The notes under the pieces: model-generated
What the model saw: only the letters and a program-made list of their open reading frames with translations
Told to the model about the DNA's origin: nothing
Databases searched by the model: none
Origin: Bacillota bacterium
GTDB taxonomy: Bacteria; Bacillota; Clostridia; Peptostreptococcales; Anaerovoracaceae
Reading direction: 5' to 3'
DNA length: 8,146 nt
Assembly (NCBI GenBank): GCA_017619985.1
Contig: JAFZRG010000122.1
Span: forward strand, 1 to 8,146
Position numbers and translations under genes: made by a program
In this document: piece after piece, positions 5,531 through 8,146 of the stretch
Numbering within the stretch: position 1 is the first letter of the stretch
Layout of the letters: each line of letters starts with the position of its first letter

Positions 5531-7061
5531 CAAACGACTGCGGCGGCAACAAGAACTGCCCGTTTTCGATCGTCGTCCCGTTGATCGTGTAGATCACCTG
5601 TCTTCCTTCCAGTAAGCCGGACGTCCAGCTTGCAGGCTCCGGTCCGGGGTTGATCGCCAGGATCAGCCCGCCTCTCCTATAAACGAAGGGCGCGTCCGCC
5701 TCCGCGCGGAGCACTTCGAAGTCCGCGTCTGCCTGCAGGTCTTCATGGGCGTGGCGCAGGGCGGTCAGCCTGCGGGTCTCGGAATACAGCGAGTCCGGAT
5801 CTTCCGCCTGGTCCGCCACGCAAGGCGCGTCCGGAGCGGGGTCCTGCGGCAGATAGAGATCCTCTGCGGGTCCCGCCGAGAAGCCCATGTTCGGGCTGCG
5901 GCCCCACTGCATCGGCGTCCGGCTGCCAGTCCGGTCATAGCCGCCTTCTTTCGTCCGCACGTCGAGATAGCGCATGCCGATCTCGTCACCGTAGTAGATG
6001 AATGGCACGCCCGGCATCGTCAGCAGGAAGGCATACGCGAGCTTCAGTTCCGCTGCGGACAGCGTCCTCGCGGGGCGGGGCGTATCGTGATTGCAGGTGA
6101 TCATCGAGATGTAGCCGTTCGCCCTCGTCTGCTCGTATTTGGGCATATAGTCCTGCAGAAAGCGCCGGATATCGCCGCCGGCACCGCACAGGAAATAGCT
6201 GTGGTCGCCGCCCTCGGTCTCGTAATCGCGCAGCAGCGTATTGTAGCCGTTGTAATGGTGGTCCAGATAGAAATCCATGTGGAAGCCCGCCTGATTGATG
6301 GCGGCGTACGGATTCGACCACTCGCTCACCATCGCAGCGTCCGGATAGTCTCTGTCCAGCATGTCGCGGACTTCTCTCCAGATCGCCGACGTAGCGCTCT
6401 TCGCGTCGTCGTCATTCTTGACCAGCGAATCTGCCATGTCCACGCGGAAGCCGTCGCAGCCTTGGTCCAGCCAGAAGCGCATGACGTCCTTCATGGCTTC
6501 CCTCGTCGCCAGCGCCTCCGGGGAATCGATCGCGGACATCCACGGTCTGTCCCGGTAGAGCCAGCCGTAGTTGAGCGCGGGCTGGGACGCGAAGAAATTG
6601 AGCATGTAGGCGCCTGCCCGGTCCGTCATCCCGGAGATATACGGCCGTCCCGCGATCCCTTCGAACGCGTGACCGGTCCAGATATACCGCCCCGAGTATT
6701 CGTTCGGTTCCGCCTTCGCGGACTCCTTGAACCACGGATGTTTGTCCGAGGTATGACCCGGCACAAGATCCAGCAGCACGCGGATCCCGCGCGCATGGGC
6801 CTCTTCGAACAACCTACAGAGATCCTCGTTCGTGCCGTAGCGCGGCGCGACTTTTTTATAGTCCCTTACGTCGTAACCCGCGTCCCGGAAGGGCGAATCG
6901 AAGCAGGGATTGATCCACAGCGCGTTGCATCCCAGGTCCCGGATATAATCCAGCCTGTCGATGATGCCCTGCAGATCGCCGATCCCGTCGCCGTTCGAAT
7001 CCTGGAAGGACTGGGGATAGATCTCATAAAAGACCGCGTCTTTCAACCATTCCGGGGTCAT
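5502..7061 (-). CDS. GH13 alpha-glucosidase/alpha-amylase-family enzyme
   Basis: This is a 519-residue cytoplasmic enzyme (no signal peptide) of the alpha-amylase superfamily. It probably hydrolyses short alpha-glucans or alpha-glucosides. The opening VFYEIYPQSFQDSNGDGIGD includes the Ca-binding-like loop (D21-D29) typical of oligosaccharide-acting GH13 enzymes. Region I is DLVPGH (D98-H103), region II GFRVDMAD with nucleophile D208, region III MVSEWS with acid/base E247, and region IV ITCNHD with H325 and D326. YDRTGSRTPMQW (375-386) is also typical of alpha-glucosidases. The usual region I Asn before His is Gly, and region V reads QPALNYG instead of QPDLN, so the subfamily and exact specificity are unsettled. 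A beta-sandwich tail follows from about 445. The start at 7061 has AGGAGG (7071-7066) four bases upstream and overlaps the preceding GH13 stop as ATGA, so the two genes form a coupled operon. Confidence 0.88.
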   Translation of the reverse strand: MTPEWLKDAVFYEIYPQSFQDSNGDGIGDLQGIIDRLDYIRDLGCNALWINPCFDSPFRDAGYDVRDYKKVAPRYGTNEDLCRLFEEAHARGIRVLLDLVPGHTSDKHPWFKESAKAEPNEYSGRYIWTGHAFEGIAGRPYISGMTDRAGAYMLNFFASQPALNYGWLYRDRPWMSAIDSPEALATREAMKDVMRFWLDQGCDGFRVDMADSLVKNDDDAKSATSAIWREVRDMLDRDYPDAAMVSEWSNPYAAINQAGFHMDFYLDHHYNGYNTLLRDYETEGGDHSYFLCGAGGDIRRFLQDYMPKYEQTRANGYISMITCNHDTPRPARTLSAAELKLAYAFLLTMPGVPFIYYGDEIGMRYLDVRTKEGGYDRTGSRTPMQWGRSPNMGFSAGPAEDLYLPQDPAPDAPCVADQAEDPDSLYSETRRLTALRHAHEDLQADADFEVLRAEADAPFVYRRGGLILAINPGPEPASWTSGLLEGRQVIYTINGTTIENGQFLLPPQSFVTAAPSARP

Positions 7062-8146
7062 AACTCCTCCTTGAACACCGCTATGCTGTAGGCGGGCAGA
7101 ACCAGCGTGCCGTCGGCATAGGTGATCTCTTCTTCGTTCGTGTTCAGCACCGCGGCCAGGCTGAATCCGCCGGCAGACGCCGTCAGATCCTTTTCCTGCG
7201 TCTCGCCGCGCAGATTCATGACGATCAGCAGATCGCCGTACGTTTCGCTCCTTCTGTAGAACGCAGCCACGTTTTCGTCGCTGACGGCGTCCGCGCCTTC
7301 CGTGGTCCCGCGGGCGATCGCGGGGAAAGCGTTCCGCACGCGGATGACCTCTTTGAACCACCGCCACAGGGACAGGTCGTCCTGCATCTGGTCCGCAAGC
7401 GAAGGGAACCTCATCTTCACGTCGTCCATATCCGGCGGACCGGCGCAAAGATCCGGGTCGGCCGGGCCGTCGCTCCAGTACATCGGCGCGCGCTTGTTCT
7501 CGTCCTTGCCAGCCCCCTTCATGCCGATCTCCTCGCCGTAATAGACGAAGGAATTGCCTGTCATGAACAGGCTCATGGCGTAGGCCATCTTCGTGACCGG
7601 ACCCTCGTCGCTGGTGTAATACCCTGCGCTCCGGCCCATATCGTGGTTCGTGTAGAACGGCGCGTCCACATATTCCGGATTGGCCGCGCTGTAGGCTTCC
7701 TGTGCCAGCAGCATGCCCTTGACGTAATCCGACGCCTGATAGGTGCTGTTGATGATCTTCGCGATAAAGCCTTCGTTGTTCGCGAACGGGAAATCGAAGA
7801 GCGAATCGATGCCGCTGCCGTACAGCTGCGCGATCTCCGCCCGGTTCGTCCAGGCTTCTCCCACGAAATAGCAGTCCGGGTCGATGCTGCGGCCCGTCTG
7901 GGTCAGCCACCGGAGGAATTCGACGTTTGCCTCCAGGTCCCCGGTGGCGTAGGACGTGACCGCGTCGAGCCGGAATCCGTCCACGCCTTTGCCCAGCCAG
8001 AACGCCATGATGTCGCGGATCTCTCCGCGCACGGCGCCGCTGCTTAAATTCAGATCCGGCATACCGTCCCAGAACCGCGCTTCGTAATACCATTCGGTGC
8101 CTTCGAGCGGCGCGTAACCGTCGCCGGACTTCCGGGTGAAATGGTA
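7058..8146 (-). CDS. GH13 alpha-amylase family enzyme, MPDLN type (5' part outside window)
   Basis: The reading frame is open to the window edge, so the start and about the first third of the protein are missing; 362 residues are visible. This GH13 enzyme should hydrolyse alpha-1,4-glucans or maltooligosaccharides. Region V reads MPDLN (8062-8048), the hallmark of the group between oligo-1,6-glucosidases and neopullulanases (GH13_36 in current naming). Region II GFRLDAVTSY carries the nucleophile Asp (codon 7964-7966), region III YFVGEAW the acid/base Glu (codon 7856-7858), and region IV YTNHDMG the third Asp (codon 7640-7642). A C-terminal beta domain ends ...VLPAYSIAVFKEEL. It is the upstream partner of the other GH13 gene: its last codons contain that gene's ribosome binding site and the two overlap by four bases. 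Relatives are often exported lipoproteins, but the signal region is not in the window, so location cannot be judged. Confidence 0.9.
   Translation of the reverse strand, partial: YHFTRKSGDGYAPLEGTEWYYEARFWDGMPDLNLSSGAVRGEIRDIMAFWLGKGVDGFRLDAVTSYATGDLEANVEFLRWLTQTGRSIDPDCYFVGEAWTNRAEIAQLYGSGIDSLFDFPFANNEGFIAKIINSTYQASDYVKGMLLAQEAYSAANPEYVDAPFYTNHDMGRSAGYYTSDEGPVTKMAYAMSLFMTGNSFVYYGEEIGMKGAGKDENKRAPMYWSDGPADPDLCAGPPDMDDVKMRFPSLADQMQDDLSLWRWFKEVIRVRNAFPAIARGTTEGADAVSDENVAAFYRRSETYGDLLIVMNLRGETQEKDLTASAGGFSLAAVLNTNEEEITYADGTLVLPAYSIAVFKEEL

Noticed and set aside
5745..7091. Long plus-strand open frame opposite the GH13 gene
   Set aside because: It is antisense to a clear GH13 gene, rich in Arg/Val/Ala as GC-rich shadow frames are, and has no recognisable motif.
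5502..8093. A single open frame of 863 codons on the minus strand
   Set aside because: Only the part after the ATG at 7061 resembles a protein family. The upstream part is a low-complexity Arg/Gly-rich shadow of the MPDLN amylase, which is coded in another frame and ends at 7058.

Overview
The window looks like chromosomal DNA of a Gram-positive anaerobe of class Clostridia (Bacillota), probably a gut-type species with a fairly GC-rich genome. The evidence is strong AGGAGG-type ribosome binding sites, a clostridial-type GlgB of about 630 residues, U-tract hairpin terminators, and several glycoside hydrolases of the kind gut Clostridia carry. No marker gene fixes the genus. Sampled coding rows are near 60% GC, except for a short low-GC island around 3010-3265.

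Layout. (1) 1-2123: glgB (glycogen branching enzyme) as a single-gene unit, with its own candidate promoter, a good ribosome binding site and a very strong hairpin terminator. (2) 2124-2381: a near-consensus sigma-70 type promoter and a strong ribosome binding site that now drive only a 17-codon reading frame. This frame looks like the severed 5' end of a larger gene, tentatively a 1-pyrroline-5-carboxylate (glutamate semialdehyde) dehydrogenase. (3) 2381-3264: a foreign-looking leftward segment. It holds the core-binding domain of a tyrosine integrase without its catalytic domain, a 162-residue unknown protein joined to it by an ATGA overlap, a 14-bp hairpin over the end of that gene, and a hairpin terminator. 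Similar 10-base direct repeats (9 of 10 identical) lie at the two ends. (4) 3266-5530: a rightward GH2 beta-galactosidase-type gene that has lost its 5' end exactly where the integrase fragment begins. Its catalytic residues and C-terminus are intact. (5) 5502-8146: two leftward, translationally coupled GH13 genes: an alpha-glucosidase/alpha-amylase-like enzyme and, upstream of it, an alpha-amylase of the MPDLN type that runs off the window. The first converges with the GH2 gene and overlaps its 3' end by 29 bases.

Functionally, most genes concern alpha- and beta-linked sugars. GlgB builds branches in stored glycogen. The GH13 pair most likely breaks down starch- or glycogen-type alpha-glucans and the oligosaccharides from them, and the GH2 enzyme would act on a beta-linked glycoside if expressed. 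The middle of the window is a rearrangement scar: three genes (the dehydrogenase-like start, the integrase and the GH2 gene) are all broken at its borders. I see no new defence or mobile system that I could claim with confidence. The most notable signal is this scar with its flanking repeats, orphan promoter and hairpin. An assembly chimera remains a real alternative explanation.
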